From Microbacterium azadirachtae (lineage in GTDB: Bacteria; Actinomycetota; Actinomycetes; Actinomycetales; Microbacteriaceae): a DNA stretch of 64,000 bases. The notes below the pieces were generated by a model. That model worked only from the letters and a program-made list of their open reading frames with translations. It was not told the origin of the DNA and made no database searches. Position 1 is the first letter of the stretch; each line of letters opens with the position of its first letter. A program made the position numbers and the translations under genes. The stretch spans positions 124,001 to 188,000 of the forward strand of contig NZ_JYIT01000082.1 of assembly GCF_000956545.1 (NCBI RefSeq), written 5' to 3'. Positions 1-7,851 of the stretch are shown one piece after another.

Positions 1-2
1 GA

Positions 3-500
3 GATGACTTCCGGGGAGATTCGCTTCCGCTCGATCTCTCGCTGCTGGACGTTGGCGAATCTGTGCTTGAGTCGCATCTTGAACGACCATTCGTTCGTCA
101 GCTCGAATGGATCGGAGTGCACTCAAATAACCTTCGGAAGGCGATGGTCAACTACCACCGTGCCTACACCCAGACTGCAAAATGGGTCATGGATGGTGAT
201 CTCGTCGAGGATGACCTCAGAAGCTTCGAGCGCGAGCTTCGTGAAGAATGGGAGATCCAGTTCGAGAACATGTGCGACAGGCTGGCTGATGAGGAGGTGC
301 TGACCGAGCGGGTCAAACGCCGCGCCGGCCGCGAACTCTTCAATGCTCTCTATGACACGAATCTCGTTCGCATCCGCGCGTCGTTCAGCGAACACTTCCT
401 GACGAACGGAGCTCGGCACATGCTTGCTGATAAGGGTGAGCTGGGTTGGCACCCAGATTTTCGCGAACGAGTCGCTGAACTACTCGGCGTTGTGGCATGA
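3..500 (+). CDS. ABC-3C system C-terminal-domain component, 5'-truncated by the window edge
   Basis: The frame is open from base 3 to the TGA at 498-500, so the true start lies upstream. The visible 165 residues are helical and charged, with RQLEWIGVH, a long basic/acidic helix and a terminal GWHPDFRERV. I read this as the C-terminal domain shared by one component of ABC three-component conflict systems, in which a variable N-terminal effector or sensor domain is fused to it. The call leans on the two following genes: a middle component starting in a 4-bp ATGA overlap and a DUF3732 ATPase. Base composition is clearly lower in GC than the rest of the window. Which CTD subfamily it is, and what the missing N-terminus does, cannot be seen. 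A GTG at 63 is an internal possible start but would cut the domain. Confidence 0.72.
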   Translation, partial: DDFRGDSLPLDLSLLDVGESVLESHLERPFVRQLEWIGVHSNNLRKAMVNYHRAYTQTAKWVMDGDLVEDDLRSFERELREEWEIQFENMCDRLADEEVLTERVKRRAGRELFNALYDTNLVRIRASFSEHFLTNGARHMLADKGELGWHPDFRERVAELLGVVA

Positions 501-991
501 CTGAACTGCTTTCGTGGGACGACCGTCCAGAACTAGCGGCTTCGATCCTAAATCCAGCCCTGATCAGCGCGAGTATTGCGTGGTGTGTAACGCGATACAC
601 CGACGAACACGAAGCTGGCATGCCCTGGGAGGTCAGCTTTTTAGTACCGCCGCTGGTCTTGCACCGGGGTACGCGCGAGCGCTTGCCCAGGTCAGGCGCA
701 ACACACTTGGCGCCTTGGACGATAGCCAACCGGAACACGCTGGTCGGGTTCGCGGATCGCGCTCGACGTTTTCGACCTCATGTCGAGGAAGGACTCCGGG
801 TCGGACTGAGGTCGGGACTGCTAGAAGTGAGCGACTCTGCGCATCTGCGAGCGTCAGTCCCTGACAAGGTCCGCTTCAAAGATCAGAGCGAGCTTCGCGA
901 GATTGTTAGTCGAGCGGCCGTGCTCGGCACTGTGCTTGGGCGCGCTGGATCTAGCGCGAACATATTCACGATATTGGGAGTGAGTCCATAG
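497..991 (+). CDS. ABC-3C system middle component
   Basis: 164 residues; ATG overlaps the previous stop (ATGA). The N-terminal half contains ILNPALISASIAW followed by a hydrophobic stretch FLVPPLVLHRGTRERLP, which matches the compact middle component (DUF6521-like) found between the CTD protein and the ATPase in ABC-3C loci. It has no catalytic motif and is thought to bridge the other two proteins. Its stop TAG shares one base with the GTG of the ATPase, so the three genes are translationally coupled and probably made in fixed ratio. Codon use is less GC-biased than in the neighbouring chromosome. The subfamily assignment is from remembered pattern, not from a profile search. Confidence 0.7.
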   Translation: MTELLSWDDRPELAASILNPALISASIAWCVTRYTDEHEAGMPWEVSFLVPPLVLHRGTRERLPRSGATHLAPWTIANRNTLVGFADRARRFRPHVEEGLRVGLRSGLLEVSDSAHLRASVPDKVRFKDQSELREIVSRAAVLGTVLGRAGSSANIFTILGVSP

Positions 992-2964
992 TGCAGATTG
1001 TAGGAGTGAGCGTCTATAGCCATGATGGTCGGAGAAGGACTGTCGATTTTGTTCCGGGAGCGCTAAATATCGTCACGGGCGATTCGAAAACGGGCAAAAG
1101 CGCGCTGCTTAGCATCGTCGACTACTGTTTGGGGCGAAAGACGTCCTCGATTCCGCATACTCCTCCGTTCAAGAAGATCTCCTGGTACGGGGTGCTCTTT
1201 CAGTTCGCAGACAAGAGTCGTGCGTATGTGGCACGTATGGCGCCAACACCGTCGAAGATCAGCACGAGAGCAATGCTCGAGTTTGGCGGGCCGACATTCG
1301 TCACGCCGGAGTACAACCAGCTGCGTCTGAACACCGATACTGACGGCCTTCGTAGCCAAGTAGGCGCCAGGATCCACCTGACTGACATCAGAGTCGAAGC
1401 GAGCGAGTACTCGTCGCGTGGTCCAGTCACAGTTGGACTTGGGCAGGCTGTACCGCTAAACCTCCAGGAGCAGCACGAGATCGACAGCAAGAGTGTGCTG
1501 TTTCACCGACAAAACGATTCAGGCGTCGCCACGGGGCTGCGCGATAGTCTCCCTTTCTTCCTTGGGGCTGTCGACGGCAAGCAGGCTGCGAAGCGAGCCC
1601 AACTTCGGGAAGCCCGGACCATACTCAGGCGTCTCGACGCTCAGATTGGGGTCGGGGAGATGGAGCGCGGAACGTGGGCGCAGCAGCTCAGGGATCTCGT
1701 CGCGGAGGCCCGCTCTGTTCAACTAATTGGCCCGGACCTGAGCGATTTGGAGCCGCTCGTGATCTTGAATCGGATTCGCTTCCAACGCGACCGCGCGTCG
1801 TCTCCGGTACCCGCAGATATCGATATCCGTCGCCAAGACGAACGGCGAGCCGCGGAGTCTCGCAGATTGATCTTGTCGCGAGAACTCCAAGGACTTATCG
1901 CCCATCGTGATTTGCTGCTTGACGAGCGAGAGAGCGAAGGGGCTTATGACGAGTCTCTCGAATCTCAGGTGGGTAGACTTTCCGCATTGAGTCTTCTCCC
2001 GGAGCACAGCGCGGACGGCAGGGTGTGTCCGCTTTGTGCGCAGACCTTGCGAGTGCCGGACCCGACGATCGCCCTGATGACCGAGCGTCTTGAGGCTCTT
2101 AGACACGAGCTTCGCGATGTTGCCGTACACCGGCCTGGGACGCAGAAGGCTGTGGCGGCAGCGGATGCAAGGGTTGCTGAAGTCCGCCAAGCACTAAACG
2201 AGGTCGATGCGGCGCTGGCTGCATTCGCCAACGCGGATGCAGCTGCGTCGCTGGAGTCTGCGCAAGAATTTGTGCGAGGTCGAGTCGATGCGATTCTGGG
2301 CCGGCTTCAAGCGTTCGATGATGAAGGCCTAGCCGAGATGAGGCGCGAGCGTGAAGCGATTGCCGCCCTCGTAGAGAAGCTGGGCAGGGAACTCAACGGA
2401 GGCTCCACACGGGAGCAACTGCTATCTAGGCTCAATTCCCTGAGCATGCTTCTTGGCAAGTATGCCCTTGCGTTGAGCCTGGAACAGGCTGAGGACCCAA
2501 TCAGGCTCGACATCGACAAGCTCACAATCGTTGTCGACACGAGTTCAGGACCGCTGCCGCTTGAGAACATCGGAAGCGGCGAGAACTGGGTTGGCTATCA
2601 TGTCGCAGCTCACCTGGCTCTCCACGAGTTCTTCATGCGGGAGAACAGGCCCGTTCCTCGCTTCTTGATGATCGATCAACCGAGCAAGGCTCATTTTCAG
2701 TCGGACCTGCCCCTCGAAGGGGAAGACCCGGACCGAGAAACCGTCCGGAACATGTTCCGCCTTTTTGCGAGCTACGCGCAGGAGCACAAGGGGGATTTCC
2801 AGCTCATAATCATCGATCACGCGAACTATGATGACCAGTGGTTCCAGAGCGCAGTGCGGCACGACTGGCGGAGCGGCAGGGTTCTTGTTCCCGAAGATTG
2901 GCCTTTGGTGCCTGATTCAGGTTCCGACCCGGAAGCGGTTTCAGATTCCGGGAAGACCGCGTAA
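991..2964 (+). CDS. DUF3732 family Rad50-like AAA/ABC ATPase of an ABC-3C system
   Basis: 657 residues, GTG start overlapping the preceding TAG. Walker A is GDSKTGKS at residues 30-37, directly after the first strand as in SMC/Rad50-like ABC ATPases. A central region rich in Glu, Arg and Leu suggests coiled coil and holds a CPLC pair (Cys346, Cys349), a possible zinc-hook-like site. The C-terminal half carries MIDQP (Asp562, Gln563) at the Walker B position and IIIDHANYDDQWFQ with Asp609-His610. Gln instead of the catalytic Glu is, as I recall, usual for DUF3732, so it is not taken as inactivation. In the ABC-3C model this ATPase senses or remodels a nucleoprotein signal and licenses the CTD-linked effector. 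The operon ends here. Confidence 0.85.
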   Translation: MQIVGVSVYSHDGRRRTVDFVPGALNIVTGDSKTGKSALLSIVDYCLGRKTSSIPHTPPFKKISWYGVLFQFADKSRAYVARMAPTPSKISTRAMLEFGGPTFVTPEYNQLRLNTDTDGLRSQVGARIHLTDIRVEASEYSSRGPVTVGLGQAVPLNLQEQHEIDSKSVLFHRQNDSGVATGLRDSLPFFLGAVDGKQAAKRAQLREARTILRRLDAQIGVGEMERGTWAQQLRDLVAEARSVQLIGPDLSDLEPLVILNRIRFQRDRASSPVPADIDIRRQDERRAAESRRLILSRELQGLIAHRDLLLDERESEGAYDESLESQVGRLSALSLLPEHSADGRVCPLCAQTLRVPDPTIALMTERLEALRHELRDVAVHRPGTQKAVAAADARVAEVRQALNEVDAALAAFANADAAASLESAQEFVRGRVDAILGRLQAFDDEGLAEMRREREAIAALVEKLGRELNGGSTREQLLSRLNSLSMLLGKYALALSLEQAEDPIRLDIDKLTIVVDTSSGPLPLENIGSGENWVGYHVAAHLALHEFFMRENRPVPRFLMIDQPSKAHFQSDLPLEGEDPDRETVRNMFRLFASYAQEHKGDFQLIIIDHANYDDQWFQSAVRHDWRSGRVLVPEDWPLVPDSGSDPEAVSDSGKTA

Positions 2965-2967
2965 CAA

Positions 2968-2986
2968 CGGTGCTGCCGCAGCACCG
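2968..2986 (+). terminator. Short hairpin after the ABC-3C operon
   Basis: An 8-bp perfect stem (CGGTGCTG / CAGCACCG) with a 3-base loop starts four bases after the ATPase stop. There is no T-tract, so it could be a weak intrinsic terminator or a 3'-end stabiliser. Confidence 0.4.
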
Positions 2987-3221
2987 CCGTCCAGGTGCTT
3001 ACCGATCCGTGGACGAATGGCCGCGGATCATTGCGGATACGCTCCTCGATTATTGTGATCGAGCCGTTGCCGAAGACTTATGCGGCGTTCGAGGCCGATA
3101 GTTACGTGGCGGCCGACGATGCGTGAACATCATCTTGTTGGGTTTCGTCACAGCCCCGCCGCGCAAGGCACTGAGCACCGGCATACCTCAGTGTGACATG
3201 GTGCTGTCCGCGCCCACGGCC

Positions 3222-3227
3222 TAGCGT
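3222..3227 (+). promoter_or_regulatory. -10 box TAGCGT, predicted leaderless
   Basis: TAGCGT is followed by six bases (GGAGCC) and then the ATG at 3234, which puts the expected start of transcription on the start codon. Confidence 0.5.
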
Positions 3228-3233
3228 GGAGCC

Positions 3234-3998
3234 ATGGAGCTGCAGGTCGGCAAGACGCTCGTGCACTACGTCGAGCACGGGGCGGGGCGCCCGGTGCTGG
3301 TGCTGCACGGCGCCGGCGTGGATCACCGCGAAGCCGAGGGATGCTTCGAACCGGCGTTCGCCGGAGCCGAGGGCGTCCGACGGATCTATCCCGATCTGCC
3401 GGGGATGGGACGTACGGCGGCGGACGGCCTCGACAGTGCCGCGGATGTCCTCGACGTCCTGTGCGAGTTCGCCGATCGCGTCACCGCCGGCGAGCCGTAT
3501 GTGGTCGTGGCGCATTCCGCCGGTGCGCACTTCGCCCTCGCGATGGCCGCGCGTCAGTCGGCCGCCGTCGCCGGGCTGGCCCTGATCTGCCCGCTCCTGC
3601 CGGACATCCGCGAGGTGCCGGAGCATCGCGTGATCGCCGGGTCCGGCGACCTCGGCGACGAGATCTTCCGCGAGTACTTCGTCGTGCAGACCCCCGAGAT
3701 GCTCGACCGGTACGAGCGGCTCGTCGTCCCCGGGATGCGGCTGGCCGATGAGGCGGCGATGGAGCGGATCGGTGAGCGCTGGGACCTGCCGGAGGAGGGG
3801 GCGGCGTACGACGGTCCGGCTCTGGTCGTGGCGGGGCGGCTCGATGCGACGGTCGGCTTCGCGGCCGCGGTCGATCTCGCGGACCGCTGGTTCGGCGCGA
3901 CGGTGGCCGTGGTCGACGGGGCGGGGCACGCGCTTCCGCACGAGAAGCCCGATCTGCTGCGCGCGCTGATCCAGGACTGGCTGAGGCGATCCGCGTAG
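3234..3998 (+). CDS. Alpha/beta fold hydrolase
   Basis: 254 residues, cytoplasmic, no signal peptide. The alpha/beta-hydrolase fold is shown by LVLHGAGVDH (oxyanion region), the nucleophile elbow AHSAGAH (Ser), an acidic residue in GRLDATVGF and a terminal His in GAGHALPHEKP, all in canonical order. The substrate cannot be deduced. The start is supported by a TAGCGT box ending six bases before the ATG, and GC content returns here to the chromosomal norm after the ABC-3C cassette. It converges with the next hydrolase gene; only 4 bp separate the stop codons. Confidence 0.85.
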   Translation: MELQVGKTLVHYVEHGAGRPVLVLHGAGVDHREAEGCFEPAFAGAEGVRRIYPDLPGMGRTAADGLDSAADVLDVLCEFADRVTAGEPYVVVAHSAGAHFALAMAARQSAAVAGLALICPLLPDIREVPEHRVIAGSGDLGDEIFREYFVVQTPEMLDRYERLVVPGMRLADEAAMERIGERWDLPEEGAAYDGPALVVAGRLDATVGFAAAVDLADRWFGATVAVVDGAGHALPHEKPDLLRALIQDWLRRSA

Positions 3999-4002
3999 AC
4001 CC

Positions 4003-4782
4003 TCAGCCGCGCCGCGCGACGTCGTGCTTCAGTGCCTGGGGCCAGGTGTCCACGTCGACGGGGTCGCTCGCCACCGAGAGGGTGGCGCGGGGGAGCAGCG
4101 AGGCCAGCGTCTGCGCTGTCGAGAGCGGGTGTCCCGGGTCGTCGATCCAGGCCAGGATGCTGGTCGGGACGTCGATGCGCGCGATCGCCTCGGGGGCAGG
4201 CAGATCGCTCATCGCGGCGCCGCGCAGGAGCGAGGGGAGCAGCGCATCGGCGACATCCGGCACGGTCTCGGGCGCGCCCGCGGTGGCGGGAGGCGGGGTC
4301 CCTCCGCGGTGGGCCGCGATGAGGGCGTCGACGCCCTCCGATTCGACGAGATCCGCATCGTCCCGGTAGTTCTGCGCCTGCGCTGCGCGGGTCTCCCAGG
4401 CGGTCGGCGGCACCATGAGGGTGAGCCCGACGAAGCGGTCCGGTTCTCGCGCCGCTGCATGCAGCAGGGTCGCCGCGCCCATGGAGGGTCCGACGCCGTG
4501 CACCTGCTCGCCCGGGAACCAGTGATCCAGCAGCCGCAGCAGGTCGTCGGCGAGCGTGGGCCAGGCGTAGTCCTCCGCGAGCTTGCGGCCGGTGGATCTG
4601 CCGTGGCCGCGCGCGTCGTACCGCAGCAGCCGGGTGCCGCTCAGCCCCCGGCCGAGGTCCAGATTCAGCACGCGGTCCCTGGCCCGGCTCGAGGTCAGGC
4701 CGTGCAGCTGCACGACCGGGTGCCCGCCCTCGTCGCTGAGCGCGACGGCGAGCTCGGCACCGGCGACTTCGAAGGTGGGCAT
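4003..4782 (-). CDS. Alpha/beta fold hydrolase
   Basis: 259 residues from an ATG preceded by GGAAGGAA, a good ribosome site. Visible motifs are VVQLHGLTSS, RYDARGHGRS, the elbow GVGPSMGAA (Gly-Pro-Ser-Met-Gly) and AWIDDPGHP. The usual C-terminal Gly-His of the triad is not evident: the last 30 residues hold only a His in ALKHDV, and the His in DPGHP is the alternative. Frame-open sequence continues upstream to 5439, but that part runs antisense to the next gene and is coding shadow. It may be an esterase or lactonase-type enzyme; substrate unknown. Confidence 0.8.
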   Translation of the reverse strand: MPTFEVAGAELAVALSDEGGHPVVQLHGLTSSRARDRVLNLDLGRGLSGTRLLRYDARGHGRSTGRKLAEDYAWPTLADDLLRLLDHWFPGEQVHGVGPSMGAATLLHAAAREPDRFVGLTLMVPPTAWETRAAQAQNYRDDADLVESEGVDALIAAHRGGTPPPATAGAPETVPDVADALLPSLLRGAAMSDLPAPEAIARIDVPTSILAWIDDPGHPLSTAQTLASLLPRATLSVASDPVDVDTWPQALKHDVARRG

Positions 4783-4851
4783 CGGGTTCCTTCCGCTCCC
4801 GCGACGCGCATCGGATCCACACGACACGCTGAGGTCAGAGTAGCGGGACGT

Positions 4852-4857
4852 TAGGGT
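4852..4857 (+). promoter_or_regulatory. -10 box TAGGGT, predicted leaderless
   Basis: TAGGGT, six bases, then the ATG at 4864; no ribosome-binding site can be recognised. Confidence 0.5.
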
Positions 4858-4863
4858 TCTCCC

Positions 4864-6633
4864 ATGCGGCTGACCCATGTCACGCAGTTGCGCCTCCCGT
4901 TCGGCCGGCTCTGGGGGTACGACGTCAGCGCCTCGGAACTCGGTCGGCACCTGCCCGTCTCGTTCGACCAGCGGATCCACGTCGGACTGGGAGACCGACC
5001 GGGATCCTGGATGGCGATCTCCTTCCGCCTGCCGGGTCGCGCGACGAAGGAGATGCTGGCCGACGCCTGGCTCGCGGTGATCGCACGTCACGGCACCCTC
5101 CGCACGGCCTTCGCGCGGGGCGACGACGGGCAGCCCCAGCTCCACGAGATCAGGATCGACGGCGGCACCTGGGTGGAGCACGAGATCGCTCCGGGGCAGG
5201 CGGTCAACGATGCCGTGCGCGAGGTGCTCGATGCGGCGTGCTCTCCCTATCGCCGTCCCTCGTACCGGCTGTGCGTGCTGGAGAACGCGACGGGGGTCAC
5301 GGTCGTGATCGGCGCGGACCACGCGCACGTCGACATGTGGTCGATGCTCGTCATCGCTCGCGACCTCATGACGGCGCTGGATGCGGGCCGCGAGGGCCGC
5401 GATCCGTGGTCGGCGCCGGCTGCCGCGTTCGTCGAGCACACGACGTCATTGCTCGAACGTCCTTCGGCTCCGGAAGACGTGCGCCGACGGTGGGCCGACA
5501 TCATCCGCGACAGCGGGGGAGCGATGCCGAGGTTCCCGTTGCCGCTGGGCCCGCCCGAGCCGCACCGGGAGAGGGTCGAGGTGCGCGACGTGCTCGATGC
5601 GGACGACAGCGCCGCCTTCGAGGCCCAGGCGCGGGGCGACGGCGTCTCGACGCTGGCGCTCGCCGTCGTCGCCATGACGGCGGTCACCCGCGCGCTCGCC
5701 GGCACGGCTCTGCGTGCGATCTTCCCGGTGCACAGCCGCTACGAGCAGACGTGGCACGACTCCGTGGGCTGGTTCATCACGAACTCCGTGCTGGAATCCG
5801 CCGTCGCCGAGCCGCGCGAGGCGGCCGCAGCGGTCAAGGAGGCCGTGCGGCTGGGGTCGTGGCCGCTCGCCGACGTGCTGGAGCCCTGGGGTGGGATGCC
5901 GGTGGCGCCGGGCATGTTCGCGATCTCCTGGCTCGATCTGCGCCGGCTGCCGGTGCGGATCGACTCCGTCGGGCTCGACGCGCAATACGTCGGTGCCGCG
6001 ATCGACACGGACGGCGTCATGCTCTGGTTCATCCTCGACGAATCCGGGCTTCACCTGCGATGCCGGTACCCTGACACGGCGGAAGCGAGGGCGAACGTCG
6101 GGGAATGGCTCGACCTCCTCGTCGCGCGCCTGCGGACCGACGCGCGGACGTCGGTCCGGGGCCTGCTCCGCGCGGGGGACCGCACCTACCGCATGGAGCG
6201 TGCGGCCCGGGCGGACATCCCGGCGATCGCCGCGCTGCTCGCCGACGACCCCTTCGGCGCGGAACGGGAGGACGTCGAGCTCGGGAGGTACGAGTCCGCG
6301 TACAACGCGGTCATCCGCGACCGTTCGAACTTCCTCGGGGTGGTGCGGGACGACGCCGGCCGCATCGTGGCGACCATGCAGCTGACGGTCATCCCCGGAC
6401 TCTCCCGCGGCGGATCCACCAGGCTGCAGATCGAGGGTCTGCGCGTCGCGCCTGCGGAGCGTTCGCAGGGCCTCGGCACCGCGATGGTGCAGTGGGCGCA
6501 TGAGTTCGGACGGTCGCGCGGAGCGACCCTCGCCCAGGTGACCACCGACGAAGCCCGGGATCGGGCCCGCGCGTTCTACACCGGGCTCGGCTACCGGACG
6601 GCGCACGTCGGCCTGAAGCGAGCGCTCGACTGA
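4864..6633 (+). CDS. Condensation-domain-like acyltransferase fused to a GNAT acetyltransferase
   Basis: 589 residues, two domains. Residues 1 to about 430 resemble the NRPS condensation/CoA-dependent acyltransferase fold: GADHAHVDMWS matches HHxxxDG, with the catalytic His at 153 and Asp at 157, but the first His is Asp152 and the Gly is Met158. A later GWFITN resembles the latch region of such folds. Residues from about 439 to 589 form a GNAT domain with the acetyl-CoA loop RSQGLGT at 533-539 and a C-terminal ARAFYTGLGYRTAHVGLKR. No carrier-protein or adenylation gene is nearby, so it is more likely a stand-alone acyl/acetyl transfer enzyme than part of an NRPS. The start is fixed by the TAGGGT box six bases upstream. 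Confidence 0.75.
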   Translation: MRLTHVTQLRLPFGRLWGYDVSASELGRHLPVSFDQRIHVGLGDRPGSWMAISFRLPGRATKEMLADAWLAVIARHGTLRTAFARGDDGQPQLHEIRIDGGTWVEHEIAPGQAVNDAVREVLDAACSPYRRPSYRLCVLENATGVTVVIGADHAHVDMWSMLVIARDLMTALDAGREGRDPWSAPAAAFVEHTTSLLERPSAPEDVRRRWADIIRDSGGAMPRFPLPLGPPEPHRERVEVRDVLDADDSAAFEAQARGDGVSTLALAVVAMTAVTRALAGTALRAIFPVHSRYEQTWHDSVGWFITNSVLESAVAEPREAAAAVKEAVRLGSWPLADVLEPWGGMPVAPGMFAISWLDLRRLPVRIDSVGLDAQYVGAAIDTDGVMLWFILDESGLHLRCRYPDTAEARANVGEWLDLLVARLRTDARTSVRGLLRAGDRTYRMERAARADIPAIAALLADDPFGAEREDVELGRYESAYNAVIRDRSNFLGVVRDDAGRIVATMQLTVIPGLSRGGSTRLQIEGLRVAPAERSQGLGTAMVQWAHEFGRSRGATLAQVTTDEARDRARAFYTGLGYRTAHVGLKRALD

Positions 6634-6666
6634 GCTGCGCATCGGCCGTCCGTGGACGGCGGGGCG

Positions 6667-6672
6667 TACGCT
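6667..6672 (+). promoter_or_regulatory. -10 box TACGCT for the small acidic ORF
   Basis: TACGCT lies 26 bases before the ATG at 6699; a GAGGAGG ribosome site sits between, so this transcript has a leader, unlike several neighbours. Confidence 0.4.
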
Positions 6673-6698
6673 GGCGGTGTTCCCGAGGAGGTGCGGCC

Positions 6699-6860
6699 AT
6701 GTCCGACATCGAAGAGCGGTCCGAGTCCGCGCACGTCCCCGCGCCCGGCGAGCCGAGCATCCCGGAGCTGGAAGAGGACGAGAACATCGCCCCGCGCCCC
6801 GAGGAGGAGATCGCGAATCTGCTCCGCGCCGAGCCCGACACCGACGAGCACGTCAGCTGA
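6699..6860 (+). CDS. Small acidic protein of 53 residues
   Basis: ATG preceded by GAGGAGG at 6685-6691, stop TGA at 6858-6860. The product is very rich in Glu/Asp, contains repeated Pro and Glu, and has no Cys or membrane segment. I do not recognise a family. The last 8 bp overlap, tail to tail, the 3' end of the YCII-like gene on the other strand. The strong ribosome site and sensible codon use support a real gene; it is likely an intrinsically disordered cytoplasmic protein. Function unknown. Confidence 0.6.
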   Translation: MSDIEERSESAHVPAPGEPSIPELEEDENIAPRPEEEIANLLRAEPDTDEHVS

Positions 6861-7194
6861 CGCGGCGGACCTCCTGCGGCCAGCCGCACGCCTCGGCGAT
6901 CCTGCCCGCCCACCGTTTCGCGTCGTCCACGTCGGCGACGTCGATGATCGTGAGGCCGCCGATGTACTGCTCCGCCGGTGCGAACGGTCCGTCCGAGATC
7001 ACGGGCGTCCCGCTCGACGCGTCGGCGGTGAAGGCTGCGTCCATGTCCTCGTGGACGCCTCCTGCGAAGACGAGCACGCCCGCATCGCGCATGTCGGACA
7101 CGACGGCGTTGCAGAGCGCGCCCCGCTCGGCGAACCACTCGTCGCTGTGCTCGCCGACCCACTGCTGATGGAAGTAGATGATGTACTGGCTCAT
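6853..7194 (-). CDS. YCII/DGPF-domain protein
   Basis: 113 residues. Starts [12 protein letters not shown] and carries the hallmark [18 protein letters not shown] followed by [14 protein letters not shown], as in the DGPF branch of the YCII superfamily (dimeric ferredoxin-like fold). Such proteins are often encoded near ECF sigma factors, but none is visible here. No biochemical activity can be assigned from sequence. Confidence 0.85.
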   Translation of the reverse strand: MSQYIIYFHQQWVGEHSDEWFAERGALCNAVVSDMRDAGVLVFAGGVHEDMDAAFTADASSGTPVISDGPFAPAEQYIGGLTIIDVADVDDAKRWAGRIAEACGWPQEVRRVS

Positions 7195-7263
7195 CGTCGC
7201 TCCTCGCCGGATCCCGTGACTCCCGCGATGCTACGCCGCAGGGGGAGCTTCGGGGAGACTCGA

Positions 7264-7269
7264 TACGAT
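7264..7269 (+). promoter_or_regulatory. -10 box TACGAT, predicted leaderless
   Basis: TACGAT, six bases, then GTG at 7276. Confidence 0.5.
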
Positions 7270-7275
7270 GGCTCG

Positions 7276-7851
7276 GTGACTACCGAGAACAACAGCATCT
7301 TCGAACCCGATGGCCGCGCGATCCCCTACGTCGACGAGATGTCCGAGGGCGACGGGCCCGTTCTGGTGCTGATCCCGGGTCGCGGCCTCGAGGGCGGCGC
7401 GCTCGGTTCGGTGGCGCACATCCTTGCCGGCGAGGGCATCCGGGTGCTGCGGATCGGCAGTCGCGCCGACGACGCGGCGACGCTGGAGGAGCGGGTCCAG
7501 GACGCGAGCGACGTGATGGATCACGTCGGCATCGGCGCGACCTGGATCGGCGGACACGGGGTCGGCGGCACGGTCGCGCGGGCCCTCTCGGCCAAGCGCA
7601 CCGATCGCGCCCTCGGCGTGCTGCTGCTCGGCGTCGAGGACGTCGACGTTCCCCTCGCTCCGGCGGTGCCGATCCTGATCATCCAGGGTTCCGAGGACGA
7701 CGTGATGCCGCCGGCGAACGGCGAGAAGCTGCGGGCATCCGCGCCGGAGCGCGCCAGCCTCGTCACGATCGAGGGCGGCGGGCACCTCTTCCCCGTGAGC
7801 GACCCGGTCGACACCGCGTTCGCGATCGAGGACTACCTGGCCTGGGACTGA
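7276..7851 (+). CDS. Alpha/beta hydrolase-like protein lacking the nucleophile Ser
   Basis: 191 residues from GTG. The fold is recognisable ([12 protein letters not shown], then the elbow GGHGVGG at 92-98, SEDDVMPP at 139-146 and GGGHLFP with His170). In the elbow the residue where Ser/Cys/Asp should stand is Gly95, while the acid and His remain. It may be non-catalytic (binding or regulatory) or use different chemistry. Upstream frame-open sequence from 6652 runs through the YCII region and is shadow; the GTG is supported by TACGAT six bases before it. The stop TGA shares one base with the next ATG, so it forms an operon with the isochorismatase-like gene. Confidence 0.7.
   Translation: MTTENNSIFEPDGRAIPYVDEMSEGDGPVLVLIPGRGLEGGALGSVAHILAGEGIRVLRIGSRADDAATLEERVQDASDVMDHVGIGATWIGGHGVGGTVARALSAKRTDRALGVLLLGVEDVDVPLAPAVPILIIQGSEDDVMPPANGEKLRASAPERASLVTIEGGGHLFPVSDPVDTAFAIEDYLAWD

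Noticed and set aside
2668..2682. Gln in place of Glu at Walker B of the DUF3732 ATPase as an inactivating change
   Set aside because: From memory DQPS at this position is the family norm, so it is not evidence of a dead enzyme.
3554..4822. Long minus-strand frame spanning two hydrolases
   Set aside because: Shadow frame; the real proteins in other frames have intact family motifs.
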